Below are positions 7,367 to 15,447 of a stretch of 32,004 nucleotides of DNA, one piece after another. Under the pieces are notes generated by a model that was not told the DNA's origin, made no database searches, and saw only the letters and a program-made list of their open reading frames with translations. The stretch comes from JAXGRD01 sp050946655 (GTDB lineage: Bacteria > Bacillota > Clostridia > Peptostreptococcales > Anaerovoracaceae): assembly GCA_050946655.1 (NCBI GenBank), contig JBMNVE010000018.1, positions 1 through 32,004 of the forward strand, given 5' to 3'. Position numbers and translations under genes: made by a program. Position 1 is the first letter of the stretch, and the number at the start of each line of letters is the position of its first letter.

Positions 7367-8092
7367 CTAAAAACGCTTAAATATCTTTTTTCGACCTGCC
7401 ACCTGCCACGTCACATAGCCCAAAATCGCCATGAGCACCGTGGATATGATGATATCAAATATTGTAACATGAAGAGCAAAAGATTTCTCCAGTATTTGGA
7501 TCAAAACATCCCGCTTGGGGAAATCCGTGCCGAATACCCTCCCCCATGTGGCATCCCGCAAGGCGGGCACCAACTTGATCATGCTGTTGAATATGGTCAG
7601 GATCACAAAGGACCATATGGATCTCTTGTAATTCTGTAAATGGATCTCCTTTTTCCGCCACCGGATCAGGAAGAAGTAGACCAACGCCGTTACAAAAAAG
7701 CTGATCAGCCCCACCACCAGAATGATATCCAGAGCATCCCTCAGGTTGGTCATGGCCTTTTGATCCTTATCGTTGAACACATTCTCCGGCTGATATTCCA
7801 CATCCTCCATGAGAACGAAATCATCGGTCTTTCCCATCATAAAGTCGCCAAAGAGATCGATGAGTTTTTCCTCACTGATCATCCGGCCGGTCTGGCTGAC
7901 CGATTGGGTCGCGCGAAGATTGTACTGATAGGTATCGGAGAGTCGCATGACCAAATTGGACGTAAGGCAAATGATCATAAGCGGAATGCTAATGATCAAT
8001 AACCATGCCAATATTTTTTCGATGGGGATCTCCCGCCGCTTCCTGGTGTTGCGCCAAGGATTCCTGCGGGAATTCTTTCTATAGGTCTTCAT
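7367..8092 (-). CDS. Integral membrane protein, probable DUF1461 (TIGR01906-like) family
   Basis: A roughly 241-residue protein with a basic cytoplasmic N-terminus (about ten Arg/Lys in the first 20 residues). The first transmembrane helix (KILAWLLIISIPLMIICLTS) is followed by a roughly 80-residue external loop with FGDFMMGKTDDFVL and NVFNDKDQKAMTNLRDAL. Three further hydrophobic helices complete it. This layout and the loop motif resemble the DUF1461 family of unknown function; the assignment is by eye. Two in-frame ATGs are possible, 8104 and 8092. I prefer 8092 because an AGGA lies five bases before it, whereas the earlier one follows a hairpin. It is the first gene of the run down to sigH. 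No promoter of its own is evident in the 54-bp gap. Confidence 0.65.
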   Translation of the reverse strand: MKTYRKNSRRNPWRNTRKRREIPIEKILAWLLIISIPLMIICLTSNLVMRLSDTYQYNLRATQSVSQTGRMISEEKLIDLFGDFMMGKTDDFVLMEDVEYQPENVFNDKDQKAMTNLRDALDIILVVGLISFFVTALVYFFLIRWRKKEIHLQNYKRSIWSFVILTIFNSMIKLVPALRDATWGRVFGTDFPKRDVLIQILEKSFALHVTIFDIIISTVLMAILGYVTWQVAGRKKIFKRF

Positions 8093-8107
8093 GGTCTTCC
8101 TCATGGA

Positions 8108-8133
8108 AATAGGCCCGGCAATCCGCCGAGCCT
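8108..8133 (-). terminator. Hairpin after the EF-G-like gene, possible weak terminator
   Basis: A 9-bp stem (AGGCTCGGC / GCCGGGCCT with one G-T pair) and a 5-base loop lies just downstream of the EF-G-like stop codon. Only three T residues follow, so termination may be partial and allow read-through into the downstream gene run, which lacks an obvious promoter of its own. Confidence 0.45.
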
Positions 8134-8146
8134 ATGATTGTTAGTG

Positions 8147-10105
8147 TCACGCTTCTTCTTCTGCCTTGTGGGCGGCAATTACTTTATCGGCCAGGTTTTG
8201 TGGCAACTGGTCATACCGTTCAAATTTCATCTGGAAAGTCCCTCTGCCCTGGGTCATGGATCGGACAGTGATGGCGTAATCAAAGAGCTCCGACTGAGGC
8301 GCTTCGGCAATCACCTTCTGATCCCCTGTCTCCAGAGGCTCCGATCCCAGGATCCTTCCTCTTCTCTTGTTCATATCTCCCATCACATCTCCCATGTAGT
8401 CATCGGGAACGGTGACCTCCACATGCATGATGGGCTCCAGCAAGATGGGATTCGCTTCAACGATACCCTTCTTGAAGGCCAGAGATGCGGCGATCTTGAA
8501 GGCCATGTCGTTGGAATCCACATCGTGATAGGATCCGTCATAGAAGTCGGCCTTGACGCCCACTACCTTGCACCCGGCAAGAGGTCCCTTGTCCATGGAT
8601 TCGCGGAGGCCTTTTTCCACCGCCGGAACGTAGTTCTTGGGAACAGATCCGCCAAAGAGGTTCTCTTCAAACTCAAACTCTTCTTCACTGGGTGAGAAGC
8701 GGATGTGCACATCTCCGTACTGTCCTGCACCGCCGGACTGCTTTTTATGCTTGCCTTGTACATCGGAAGTGCCTCGGATCGTCTCTCGGTATGCGATCTT
8801 TTGGGGTACGGTCTTTACTTCCACACCAAATCTATCCTTCAGCTTGGCCATGATGATGCCCAGCTGGATTTCCCCTTGTCCGCCAAGAAGGGTCTGCCTG
8901 GTTTCCGTGTTTCGCTCGATGACAAAAGACGGATCTTCTTCTCGCAACTTGGCCAATCCCGCAAAGACTTTATCTTCCTGCTTCTTGTCCGCAGCCTCGA
9001 TGGCCATGTACAGCACAGGTTCGGGATATTCACTGCTCAGGAAGCGAACGATGTGGTTCTTATCACACAAGGTGTCGCCGGACAAGGTGTATTGCAGCTT
9101 GGCAGCCGCCACAATGTCCCCTGCTTCCGCATAGTTGAGTTCTTCCTGCTGATTCCCTCTCAGGAAGAACAGCTTGCCGATTTTTTCCATCTTTTGGGTT
9201 CTCTCGTTGAGGACTTCCGTACCGGCTTCCAGTTTCCCCGACACAACTTTCATCACCGAGATCTTCCCTACGAAGGGGTCGATGATGGTCTTGAACACGA
9301 AGGCGGAAACAGGTCCGTCGGTTTTGGGAAGGATCTCCACCAGCTCGTTGTTATCATTGATTCCTTTGTATGGGCCGTGCTCCAAAGGAGTGGGCACGTA
9401 AGTGACGATCAGATCCAAAAGGCCCTGACTTCCCTCTCCCAGAGAAAATGCCGAGGAGCAAACAGGAACGATGCCTCCCTCATGGATGCCTTTTTTCAAT
9501 CCCGCTAGGATTTCTTCCTCCGAAAAATCGTCTCCGCTGAAGTATTTCTCCATCAGGTCATCGTCGGTCATAGCGATGGCTTCCTTCAGGTCTTCGTCGA
9601 TTTCCGCAGAAATGGGCCAGCTAAAGGGGATCAATGCATCACCGAACTTTTCCTTCAGTTCGGCAAAGGTAGCATCGTAGTCAAACTCGTCCTTATCTCT
9701 CTTGTTGATGACAATCAATCTGGGTTTCTTATATCTCTCACAGGCTTTCCAAGCTTGTTCTGTTCCAACCTGGACACCGCCGCCGGCATCTACCAAAAGG
9801 ATTGCAGCCTCCGCCGCACGAAGTGCCGCGTTCACTTCTCCTACGAAGTCAAAGTATCCCGGTGTGTCGATGAAGTTGATCTTGCTCCCCTTCCATTCCA
9901 CAGGAACCACCGATGTGTTGATGGAGTACCCTTTTTCCGCCTCCATCTTGTCGTAGTCGGATACCGTGTTGCCGTCTTCGACCTTGCCCATTCTGGTGAT
10001 GGCTCCGGTCTCCAAAAGCACAGACTCCAAAAACGTCGTCTTACCACAGCCACTGTGGCCCACCACTGCTACGTTTCTTATGGTTTCGCTGGTATAGCCT
10101 TTCAT
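8147..10105 (-). CDS. Elongation factor G-like GTPase (FusA2 type)
   Basis: A 652-residue translational GTPase related to EF-G, smaller than canonical EF-G (about 690). The P-loop is GHSGCGKT (16-23) instead of the canonical GHxDxGKT form. Switch II reads DTPGYFDF, with Tyr84 where EF-G has the catalytic His. The guanine motif is NKRD (134-137). These are marks of the FusA2/EF-G2 paralogue group, whose cellular role is poorly defined. Domains II-V follow, including GGAGQYGDVHIRF and the C-terminal MTQGRGTFQMKF segment. The ATG at 10105 has AGGAGG and its own extended -10 promoter. The Tyr is a family trait rather than damage. The cell's main EF-G is presumably elsewhere. Confidence 0.9.
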   Translation of the reverse strand: MKGYTSETIRNVAVVGHSGCGKTTFLESVLLETGAITRMGKVEDGNTVSDYDKMEAEKGYSINTSVVPVEWKGSKINFIDTPGYFDFVGEVNAALRAAEAAILLVDAGGGVQVGTEQAWKACERYKKPRLIVINKRDKDEFDYDATFAELKEKFGDALIPFSWPISAEIDEDLKEAIAMTDDDLMEKYFSGDDFSEEEILAGLKKGIHEGGIVPVCSSAFSLGEGSQGLLDLIVTYVPTPLEHGPYKGINDNNELVEILPKTDGPVSAFVFKTIIDPFVGKISVMKVVSGKLEAGTEVLNERTQKMEKIGKLFFLRGNQQEELNYAEAGDIVAAAKLQYTLSGDTLCDKNHIVRFLSSEYPEPVLYMAIEAADKKQEDKVFAGLAKLREEDPSFVIERNTETRQTLLGGQGEIQLGIIMAKLKDRFGVEVKTVPQKIAYRETIRGTSDVQGKHKKQSGGAGQYGDVHIRFSPSEEEFEFEENLFGGSVPKNYVPAVEKGLRESMDKGPLAGCKVVGVKADFYDGSYHDVDSNDMAFKIAASLAFKKGIVEANPILLEPIMHVEVTVPDDYMGDVMGDMNKRRGRILGSEPLETGDQKVIAEAPQSELFDYAITVRSMTQGRGTFQMKFERYDQLPQNLADKVIAAHKAEEEA

Positions 10106-10142
10106 AAATTACTCCTCCTAATTATAATAAAACAGTGCGATA

Positions 10143-10171
10143 ATTATAACATTTACCGCTCATCCATGCAA
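10143..10171 (-). promoter_or_regulatory. Extended -10 promoter for the EF-G-like gene
   Basis: On the minus strand TTGCAT (10166-10171) is separated by 17 bp from a perfect TATAAT (10143-10148) preceded by TG at the extended -10 position. The predicted start is about 30 bases before the ATG. asnS ends within the spacing region just upstream. Confidence 0.65.
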
Positions 10172-10177
10172 TAGCCG

Positions 10178-11569
10178 TTAGAAATCCGCCGATTTCGGGG
10201 TCCTGGGGAATGGCAGCACGTCGCGGATGTTGCTCATCCCCGTGATGTACATGAGAATTCGTTCGAACCCAAGGCCAAAGCCGGCATGTTTAACACCGCC
10301 GTACTTTCGCAGTTCCATGTACCACCAGTATTCGTCCTCCTTCAATCCCATCTCTTCCATCCTGGCTTTCAGCACATCATGCCGCTCTTCCCTCTGACTG
10401 CCGCCGATGATTTCTCCCACACCGGGAACCAATAGGTCGCATGCCGCAACCGTCTTTCCGTCATCATTGAGCCTCATGTAGAATGCCTTGATGTCCTTGG
10501 GGTAGTCCGTCACGAAGATGGGTTTCTTGTAGACCTGCTCTGTCAGATATCGCTCATGCTCCGTCTGGAGATCGATGCCCCATTCCACCGGGTACTGAAA
10601 CGGATGGCCGGATTTTTTCAGGATATCCACCGCTTCGGTGTAGGAGATCCGCTCAAACTCAGACTCTGCGACATGGTGCAGCCTGTCTTTCACTCCCTTG
10701 TCAATGAAGTTGTTGAAGAACTCCATTTCCTCCGGAGCGTGTTCAAACACGTAGTTGATGATATACTTGATCATGGCTTCCGCCACTTCCATATTCCCGG
10801 CAAGATCGGTAAACGCCATTTCCGGCTCGATCATCCAAAACTCCGAAGCGTGTCTTGCCGTGTTGGAGTTTTCCGCACGGAAGGTAGGTCCGAAGGTGTA
10901 GACGTCCCGGAAGGCAAGGGCGAAGATCTCCGCCTCCAGCTGGCCGCTCACCGTCAAGTGGGCTTCCTTGCCGAAGAAGTCCTGGTGATAGTCGACCTGT
11001 CCTCCCTCCATGGGCGGTTTCATCATGTCTAAAGTGGTCACCCGGAACATCTCGCCGGCACCCTCCGCATCGGCTCCGGTGATGATGGGAGTGTGTACAT
11101 ATATGAATCCGTTTTCCTGAAAGAACTTGTGGATGGCATAGGCAACCACAGAGCGCACACGAAAAACGGCACTGAAGGTATTGCTCCTGGGTCGCAGGTG
11201 GGCGATCTCCCGCAGGTACTCCAGACTATGTCGCTTTTTTTGCAAGGGGTAATCCGGCGCAGACCCGGCTTCCACGATGATTTCTCGGGCCTTTATTTCA
11301 AAAGGTTGCTTCGCATCCGGCGTCAGGACAAAATCCCCTCGCACCTGCAATGCGGAAGAAATGGCGATCTTGGATACCTCTTCAAAGTTGTCCAAGTCAT
11401 CAGCCTCATACACCACCTGAACGGACTTGAAAAAAGAGCCGTCGTTAAGCTCGATGAATCCGAATTTATTGGACCCCCTATTGGTTCTCACCCAGCCTCG
11501 GAGGACCACCTCCCGGCTACTATATTCTTCCTTGTTTCTGTATAAATCTTTTACTTTAACTTCTTTCAT
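10178..11569 (-). CDS. asnS: Asparaginyl-tRNA synthetase
   Basis: A class IIb synthetase charging tRNA-Asn. The N-terminal OB-fold anticodon-binding domain (residues 1-110) contains VVLRGWVRTNRGSNKFGFIE. The catalytic domain shows motif 1 around FFQENGFIYVHTPIITG, motif 2 FRAENSNTARHASEFWMIE and motif 3 GFGLGFERILMYITG. The 463-residue length is standard. The ATG at 11569 has AAGGAAG upstream and a good promoter (11605-11633). No T-box leader is present in the upstream 250 bases, so control by uncharged tRNA is not indicated. Confidence 0.97.
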   Translation of the reverse strand: MKEVKVKDLYRNKEEYSSREVVLRGWVRTNRGSNKFGFIELNDGSFFKSVQVVYEADDLDNFEEVSKIAISSALQVRGDFVLTPDAKQPFEIKAREIIVEAGSAPDYPLQKKRHSLEYLREIAHLRPRSNTFSAVFRVRSVVAYAIHKFFQENGFIYVHTPIITGADAEGAGEMFRVTTLDMMKPPMEGGQVDYHQDFFGKEAHLTVSGQLEAEIFALAFRDVYTFGPTFRAENSNTARHASEFWMIEPEMAFTDLAGNMEVAEAMIKYIINYVFEHAPEEMEFFNNFIDKGVKDRLHHVAESEFERISYTEAVDILKKSGHPFQYPVEWGIDLQTEHERYLTEQVYKKPIFVTDYPKDIKAFYMRLNDDGKTVAACDLLVPGVGEIIGGSQREERHDVLKARMEEMGLKEDEYWWYMELRKYGGVKHAGFGLGFERILMYITGMSNIRDVLPFPRTPKSADF

Positions 11570-11604
11570 CCCGGACTTCCTTTCCTCTTTCTGTTAACCC
11601 CTAC

Positions 11605-11633
11605 ATTGTAACTGTTTTTTCTTTTCACCTCAA
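11605..11633 (-). promoter_or_regulatory. Sigma-A promoter for asnS
   Basis: On the minus strand TTGAGG (11628-11633) and TACAAT (11605-11610) are separated by exactly 17 bp. The predicted transcription start is about 30 bases before the asnS ATG. The A-rich spacer is compatible with an active promoter. Confidence 0.65.
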
Positions 11634-11776
11634 GCATTATTCCGTTCTTTCACGGTTTTGTGCTGAGGACTGCACAGAACCGGAAAGATAACGACAATTC
11701 CTTGTTGACTAAATAGTCTGTTCCAAGATTTTATCAGTCCTGCAGATCGTAAATGCAAAAACATCCGCCATAGAAG

Positions 11777-11804
11777 CAAAAAGCACTGCCCCAAAGAGCA
11801 GTGC
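11777..11804 (-). terminator. Rho-independent terminator of the 72-aa protein gene
   Basis: On the minus strand a perfect 7-bp stem GCACTGC / GCAGTGC with an 8-base loop is followed directly by TTTTT. It lies 17 bases past the stop of the 72-residue protein gene and separates that gene from asnS. Confidence 0.8.
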
Positions 11805-11821
11805 CATGATACGATCTTCGA

Positions 11822-12040
11822 CTATTTCTTTTTCTTCAACTTTGAAAGCACCAGCAGTAGCACGATGGCTACAACAGCAATCAAGAGTACGATGATCACC
11901 GGAGTCAAGTTAGTCTCATCCCCAAGAGGACACATCCCCGTAGCGCATGTGGCCCCAACCTTTGCCTGGGCAACTGCCGGCACAGCCAACAGTGTGATCA
12001 TCACCATAGTCAAAAGACTCCTCAGTCTTTTTCTTCCCAT
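11822..12040 (-). CDS. 72-aa secreted/membrane micro-protein with sortase-tail-like C-terminus
   Basis: No family is recognised. The N-terminus is a signal peptide (RKRLRSLL, then a hydrophobic core, with a plausible cut after AVAQA). Only about 20 residues remain outside, including two cysteines in TCATGMC. Next comes GDETNLTP, a 22-residue hydrophobic helix and a positively charged KLKKKK tail. The GDETNL/hydrophobic/basic order resembles what follows the TG of an LPXTG sortase signal; the adhesin in this window has TGDETDL at that place. Here the sorting motif is degenerate (CPLGD). The gene has AGGAG before the ATG at 12040, its own candidate promoter and a strong terminator, which together support real expression. 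It lies just downstream of the respiratory gene cluster. Confidence 0.7.
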   Translation of the reverse strand: MGRKRLRSLLTMVMITLLAVPAVAQAKVGATCATGMCPLGDETNLTPVIIVLLIAVVAIVLLLVLSKLKKKK

Positions 12041-12076
12041 ATCACCATCTCCTTCCTGTCCCAGTTTCTTTCCTAT

Positions 12077-12106
12077 ATATTACCATTGTACCCCTGACTT
12101 TGTAAA
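12077..12106 (-). promoter_or_regulatory. Candidate promoter for the 72-aa protein gene
   Basis: On the minus strand TTTACA (12101-12106) and TAATAT (12077-12082) are separated by 18 bp, about 37 bases before the ATG at 12040. The -10 element is only a moderate match. Confidence 0.45.
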
Positions 12107-12136
12107 CTGAAACTTGATTCTAACGCCTTTCCCTGT

Positions 12137-13066
12137 TTAGGCGCCGTGGATGAGCATGGCAATAAAGAGGGCGAGCCCACCCAACAAATGGATGAGAATC
12201 GTCAGCTTGTTGGCTTCCATCAGCCCCGGGATGTCATCCGGGAAGAGGGCACAGGTCCGGTTGCTTTTCCACATCATAGGAATCAACAACAAGGACAGCA
12301 ACCAGGCCGGGTGACCGGTGTAGACCATCAGCGTGATGATCGGTAGATAGGATGCTACAAAAAGACCTCGATGCCATAGCACGCCTCTTGTTTTTCCCAC
12401 CCGTGCAAGTAAATTGAGCTTGCCGGCTTGAAGGTCCGCCTCATAATCCGGGAATTCGTTGATGACCAGTACGTTAACGATGAGGCAACTCAAATGCAAA
12501 CTCATGGCTAGAAGGATCACCCGGTTTCCCGTAGCAAATACCGTATAGGCCCCACAAACGATCAGCGGGCCATATGTTATCCCAACCGCAAGCTCACCCA
12601 ACCCTCTATAGACCAATTGAAAGGGAGGCATGCTATAAAAGATGGAGATAGCCACACCGGCCATGCCAAACCACAACACGTGAAAAGACTGAAAGAAAAC
12701 AATGGCCATGCCAAGAAGCCCTGCTGCCATGAAACACAGAGCAGAAATGGCCACCACTGCTTTAGGCGTTACCAGACCCGGGACCAACACCTTCTTCCCT
12801 CCTGAATATGGCGTCATATGATCCGCATCCACCGCAGCGTCATTTCCCGTGAAGTAGTCTTTCAGCTCATTGACACCATGCTTTCCCGTCTCAATAAAAA
12901 TCATTGCGACAATGCTGATGAAGATCCAAAAAACAGCTTCCCTGCCCAGTGCGGCACCTCCGTAAATAAAGGCAGCCCCGTAGCCGACAGCCATCGGGAC
13001 CAAAGAAGCGGTCCAGGTAGGTGGGGCCCCCAGACTTAGGAGAGCCTTTCCGTAACGTTTCAACAT
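12137..13066 (-). CDS. UbiA-family prenyltransferase (MenA/DmkA-like, quinone prenylation)
   Basis: A 309-residue polytopic membrane enzyme of the UbiA superfamily; the MenA branch attaches a polyprenyl chain to 1,4-dihydroxy-2-naphthoate to give demethylmenaquinone. The first Asp-rich motif is in GVNELKDYFTGNDAAVD (Asn66, Asp70, Asp76, Asp80). The second is NEFPDYEADLQAGKLNL, the form typical of MenA. Eight or nine hydrophobic helices are apparent. The ATG at 13066 is preferred because GGAG lies six bases upstream; it starts 2 bases after the chaperone stop. It is the last gene of the cluster that begins with a polyprenyl diphosphate synthase, so the two could together make the quinone used by the NADH dehydrogenase and Mo reductase between them. 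The aromatic substrate is inferred. Confidence 0.85.
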   Translation of the reverse strand: MLKRYGKALLSLGAPPTWTASLVPMAVGYGAAFIYGGAALGREAVFWIFISIVAMIFIETGKHGVNELKDYFTGNDAAVDADHMTPYSGGKKVLVPGLVTPKAVVAISALCFMAAGLLGMAIVFFQSFHVLWFGMAGVAISIFYSMPPFQLVYRGLGELAVGITYGPLIVCGAYTVFATGNRVILLAMSLHLSCLIVNVLVINEFPDYEADLQAGKLNLLARVGKTRGVLWHRGLFVASYLPIITLMVYTGHPAWLLSLLLIPMMWKSNRTCALFPDDIPGLMEANKLTILIHLLGGLALFIAMLIHGA

Positions 13067-13068
13067 GA

Positions 13069-13737
13069 TCATCTCCCCGGTGCGGCACTTCCAAGCAAGG
13101 CCTTTTCCATCTCCAGGAATCCATCCAAGAAATAAAGCCATCCTTGATAATATTCCGTCTCCGCCATGGGAATGGCCATTTCAATGTATTTAGGGACCCA
13201 TGCTCCCAGGTGATTGTTCATAAAAGACCTCTGCTGCTCCAGGAGATCCCTTACAGATGATGTTTCCTTTGCCATCTCTTTGGTCAGGATCCGCATAAAA
13301 TCCATTTCAATAAGGATGAAGTCCGCCCCATCCACCCCCTTTTCCGGAAAGAAGCCGCCCTTATGGTAGGCCCTCCCCAGCGCGATTAGGAGAGCTTCCT
13401 TTTTCGCTCCCTTCTGTATATATTGACTTTCATAGGGAGGCCTGAGCTTCTCTTTTTGGGGAACGCGAAGAAGCCTGGTTCGATCCACAGCCAAATTTTC
13501 GATTTCCTCAGGTGTGCCCGATAACCGATCCACATATCTATTGATGAGCTTTACGCCCTTTTTGATTTTCGGTTGACCTAGGGTCTCATATCGCTCAAGA
13601 AACTGACGGTGATTTTCCCCTCGAATTTTTTCTATGAACTCTCCACTTGGCAAGGTGGAAAAAATACCGATGACCTCGTCGTAGGAACGAGTCCTTCCCG
13701 TTGCCATCATTCTCCATTTTTTGTCCTCATATGTCAT
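13069..13737 (-). CDS. TorD/DmsD-family molybdoenzyme maturation chaperone
   Basis: A 222-residue all-helical cytoplasmic protein of the TorD family, which binds the apo-catalytic subunit of DMSO-reductase-type enzymes and assists cofactor insertion. The family signature near the C-terminal third is visible as LLEQQRSFMNNHLGAWVPKY, with a preceding acidic helix (DFILIEMDFMRILTKEM). The ATG at 13737 has AGGA upstream, and its start is 31 bases after the NrfD stop; a longer in-frame start would overlap NrfD. Linkage to the catalytic, Fe-S and membrane subunits makes the assignment solid. The neighbouring catalytic subunit lacks a visible Tat signal, so folding and cofactor loading rather than export proofreading is the likely job. 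Confidence 0.85.
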   Translation of the reverse strand: MTYEDKKWRMMATGRTRSYDEVIGIFSTLPSGEFIEKIRGENHRQFLERYETLGQPKIKKGVKLINRYVDRLSGTPEEIENLAVDRTRLLRVPQKEKLRPPYESQYIQKGAKKEALLIALGRAYHKGGFFPEKGVDGADFILIEMDFMRILTKEMAKETSSVRDLLEQQRSFMNNHLGAWVPKYIEMAIPMAETEYYQGWLYFLDGFLEMEKALLGSAAPGR

Positions 13738-13768
13738 GGGCTTCTCTTCCTTTCTCTTCCCGATTCTC

Positions 13769-14830
13769 TCATGCCAAAAGTTGCCAAATCCACGGCAGAA
13801 TGTACTGGTGTACAATGCGTATAACGTACATGATCGCAACGATCCCCGCCACACCGCTGACCAGATTCAGCCACTCCGACAGCACCGGTTTGTACAGTAT
13901 TTTTTGTTCAAATGCGCTGTAAGGGTAGGGTAAGATCGGTTTTTTCTGAAGATGGATCACTGCCTGGTGTTTTTCCACAAAGCCGCCCACCAGAGAAATT
14001 CCAATGGCGATAGGAACCAGTATCCGCGTCTGGGGAAGAAGAAGAGCATCCATAAACAGAATCCCGCATACTATCAGCGCCGACAGAGCGAAAAATAGCT
14101 GATGCGGCCTTTGGTCTCCCAACAGATCGCAGATGACCGAGCCCAGGCCACATGCTAACGCAAAGGCAGCAGCAACAGAAAAGGCCATAGTGAACCAGCT
14201 TTCCATTGCCGTGCCCCAACATAGCGCTACCATCAAGCCGCTTCCCATGGCACAGCCGGAAGCAATAAAAGTTGCCGTTGCAAAGGGCTCGGATTGGTAA
14301 CCGCTTCCCACTCGCGGAACAAATAGCAGTCCATGAACAATAAAGCCGAAAAAGCAGAGAAACATCGTTCCCCAAGCCCAGATCAAGCATATGACCCGAT
14401 AGCCCAGTAAAAAGTCAAAGGACAGAAAAAGTGCAGAAATGGTCAATAGAAAGAGGATCAGGAAATCCAAGGTCAAAGGAGATATCAGGTTTTTTCCTTT
14501 AAGAATCTTCAACGCTCGGAAAGGCCTTCCCAGATCCGCACCCATGAGGACCTGAGCACAAACGATGCAACCCAAGGCAATTGACCCGGGCAGTTGCCAC
14601 AGGGAGTCTTCTTGTCGTCCCATCACCAACAGCGGTATTGCTGACATGGCCAAAATCCCCATGCCTGCAGAAGACAAGAAGGTGAAGCCTTGAATGTTTA
14701 CGCCCCATACGTATTTATCATTTAGTGCCGTCTTATTCAGACCGAAGAACATCTGGTGCACCATAAAGATGCCTCCTGCGGCAAAGATCAGGATGGATAG
14801 CAAAAAAATGATCCAATCGAATATTTGCAT
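13769..14830 (-). CDS. NrfD/PsrC-family membrane subunit (quinol-interacting anchor)
   Basis: A 353-residue integral membrane protein with about eight to nine hydrophobic helices. NrfD-type subunits exchange electrons with the quinone pool and pass them to a ferredoxin-like partner. Family features include the N-terminal GGIFMVHQMFFGLN helix, the GFTFLSSAGMGILAMSA helix and the conserved DLGRPFRALKILKGKNLISP loop. The ATG at 14830 has a near-perfect AGGAGGAG site. It lies 11 bases after the four-cluster ferredoxin subunit, giving the catalytic/Fe-S/NrfD order of Psr- and Dms-type complexes. Confidence 0.9.
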   Translation of the reverse strand: MQIFDWIIFLLSILIFAAGGIFMVHQMFFGLNKTALNDKYVWGVNIQGFTFLSSAGMGILAMSAIPLLVMGRQEDSLWQLPGSIALGCIVCAQVLMGADLGRPFRALKILKGKNLISPLTLDFLILFLLTISALFLSFDFLLGYRVICLIWAWGTMFLCFFGFIVHGLLFVPRVGSGYQSEPFATATFIASGCAMGSGLMVALCWGTAMESWFTMAFSVAAAFALACGLGSVICDLLGDQRPHQLFFALSALIVCGILFMDALLLPQTRILVPIAIGISLVGGFVEKHQAVIHLQKKPILPYPYSAFEQKILYKPVLSEWLNLVSGVAGIVAIMYVIRIVHQYILPWIWQLLA

Positions 14831-14841
14831 TTCTCCTCCTC

Positions 14842-15447
14842 CTATCCGACGATGTAATATACTGATGGTTTTGTGCCCAGCTCTCCCCTAAACGGCAGGG
14901 CACCGTGCTTTGCGATCAATTTTGATATCTCGCTCTCCGGGTCATCTAAGTCACCGAAGTACCTGGCAAAGGCGAGGCAAGTATGGACACATGCCGGTTC
15001 TTTTCCTTCCTTGATCCGGTCCACGCAAAAGACGCATTTTGCCACTGTTCCCTTCTGGAACTTCCGGCCTTTCGCTTTTTCAAACGGCGTTGCCTCCTGC
15101 CCCTCATAGTAGCTGTTGATCTCCCATATAAATTGCCGGGATTCATATGGGCATGCAATGATACATGCTCGACAGCCTATACATTCATCCGCCTCGATGG
15201 ATACCGCTCCGGACTCATCTTTGTAGGATGCACCCGTAGGACAAACCTTTACGCACGGCGGATTGTCGCAATGCATGCAAGGCATGGGGATCGTCTTCAT
15301 TTTCGCCGTAGGATAGGTCCCCACCTCATATTTTCGTATCTTATTGTATTGGATCCCCGCAGGTGTGCCGTTTTGCCCTCGACAAGCCACGGAGCAGGAA
15401 CCGCAGCCCACACACTTACGCAGATCGATCAACATGCCCATCCTCAT
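14842..15447 (-). CDS. DmsB/PsrB-type four-[4Fe-4S] ferredoxin subunit
   Basis: A 201-residue electron-transfer subunit. Sixteen cysteines in four clusters are visible: 12/15/18/22 (CVGCGSCSVAC), 57/60/65/69 (CMHCDNPPCVKVC), 89/92/95/99 (CIGCRACIIAC) and 138/141/153/157. This is the full set for four [4Fe-4S] clusters linking the membrane subunit to the Mo subunit. There is no signal peptide. The start codon overlaps the catalytic subunit stop (ATGA) with AGGAGG eight bases upstream, which would keep subunit synthesis coupled and roughly equimolar. Confidence 0.95.
   Translation of the reverse strand: MRMGMLIDLRKCVGCGSCSVACRGQNGTPAGIQYNKIRKYEVGTYPTAKMKTIPMPCMHCDNPPCVKVCPTGASYKDESGAVSIEADECIGCRACIIACPYESRQFIWEINSYYEGQEATPFEKAKGRKFQKGTVAKCVFCVDRIKEGKEPACVHTCLAFARYFGDLDDPESEISKLIAKHGALPFRGELGTKPSVYYIVG

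Noticed and set aside
11570..11821. T-box riboswitch upstream of asnS
   Set aside because: The asnS promoter lies only about 30 bases before the start codon and no AGGGTGGNACCGCG-type antiterminator sequence occurs in the gap.
12121..12142. Inverted repeat CGCCT/AGGCG after the prenyltransferase gene as a terminator
   Set aside because: The stem is only 5 bp with a 12-base loop and no T-run follows, so it does not qualify as an intrinsic terminator.
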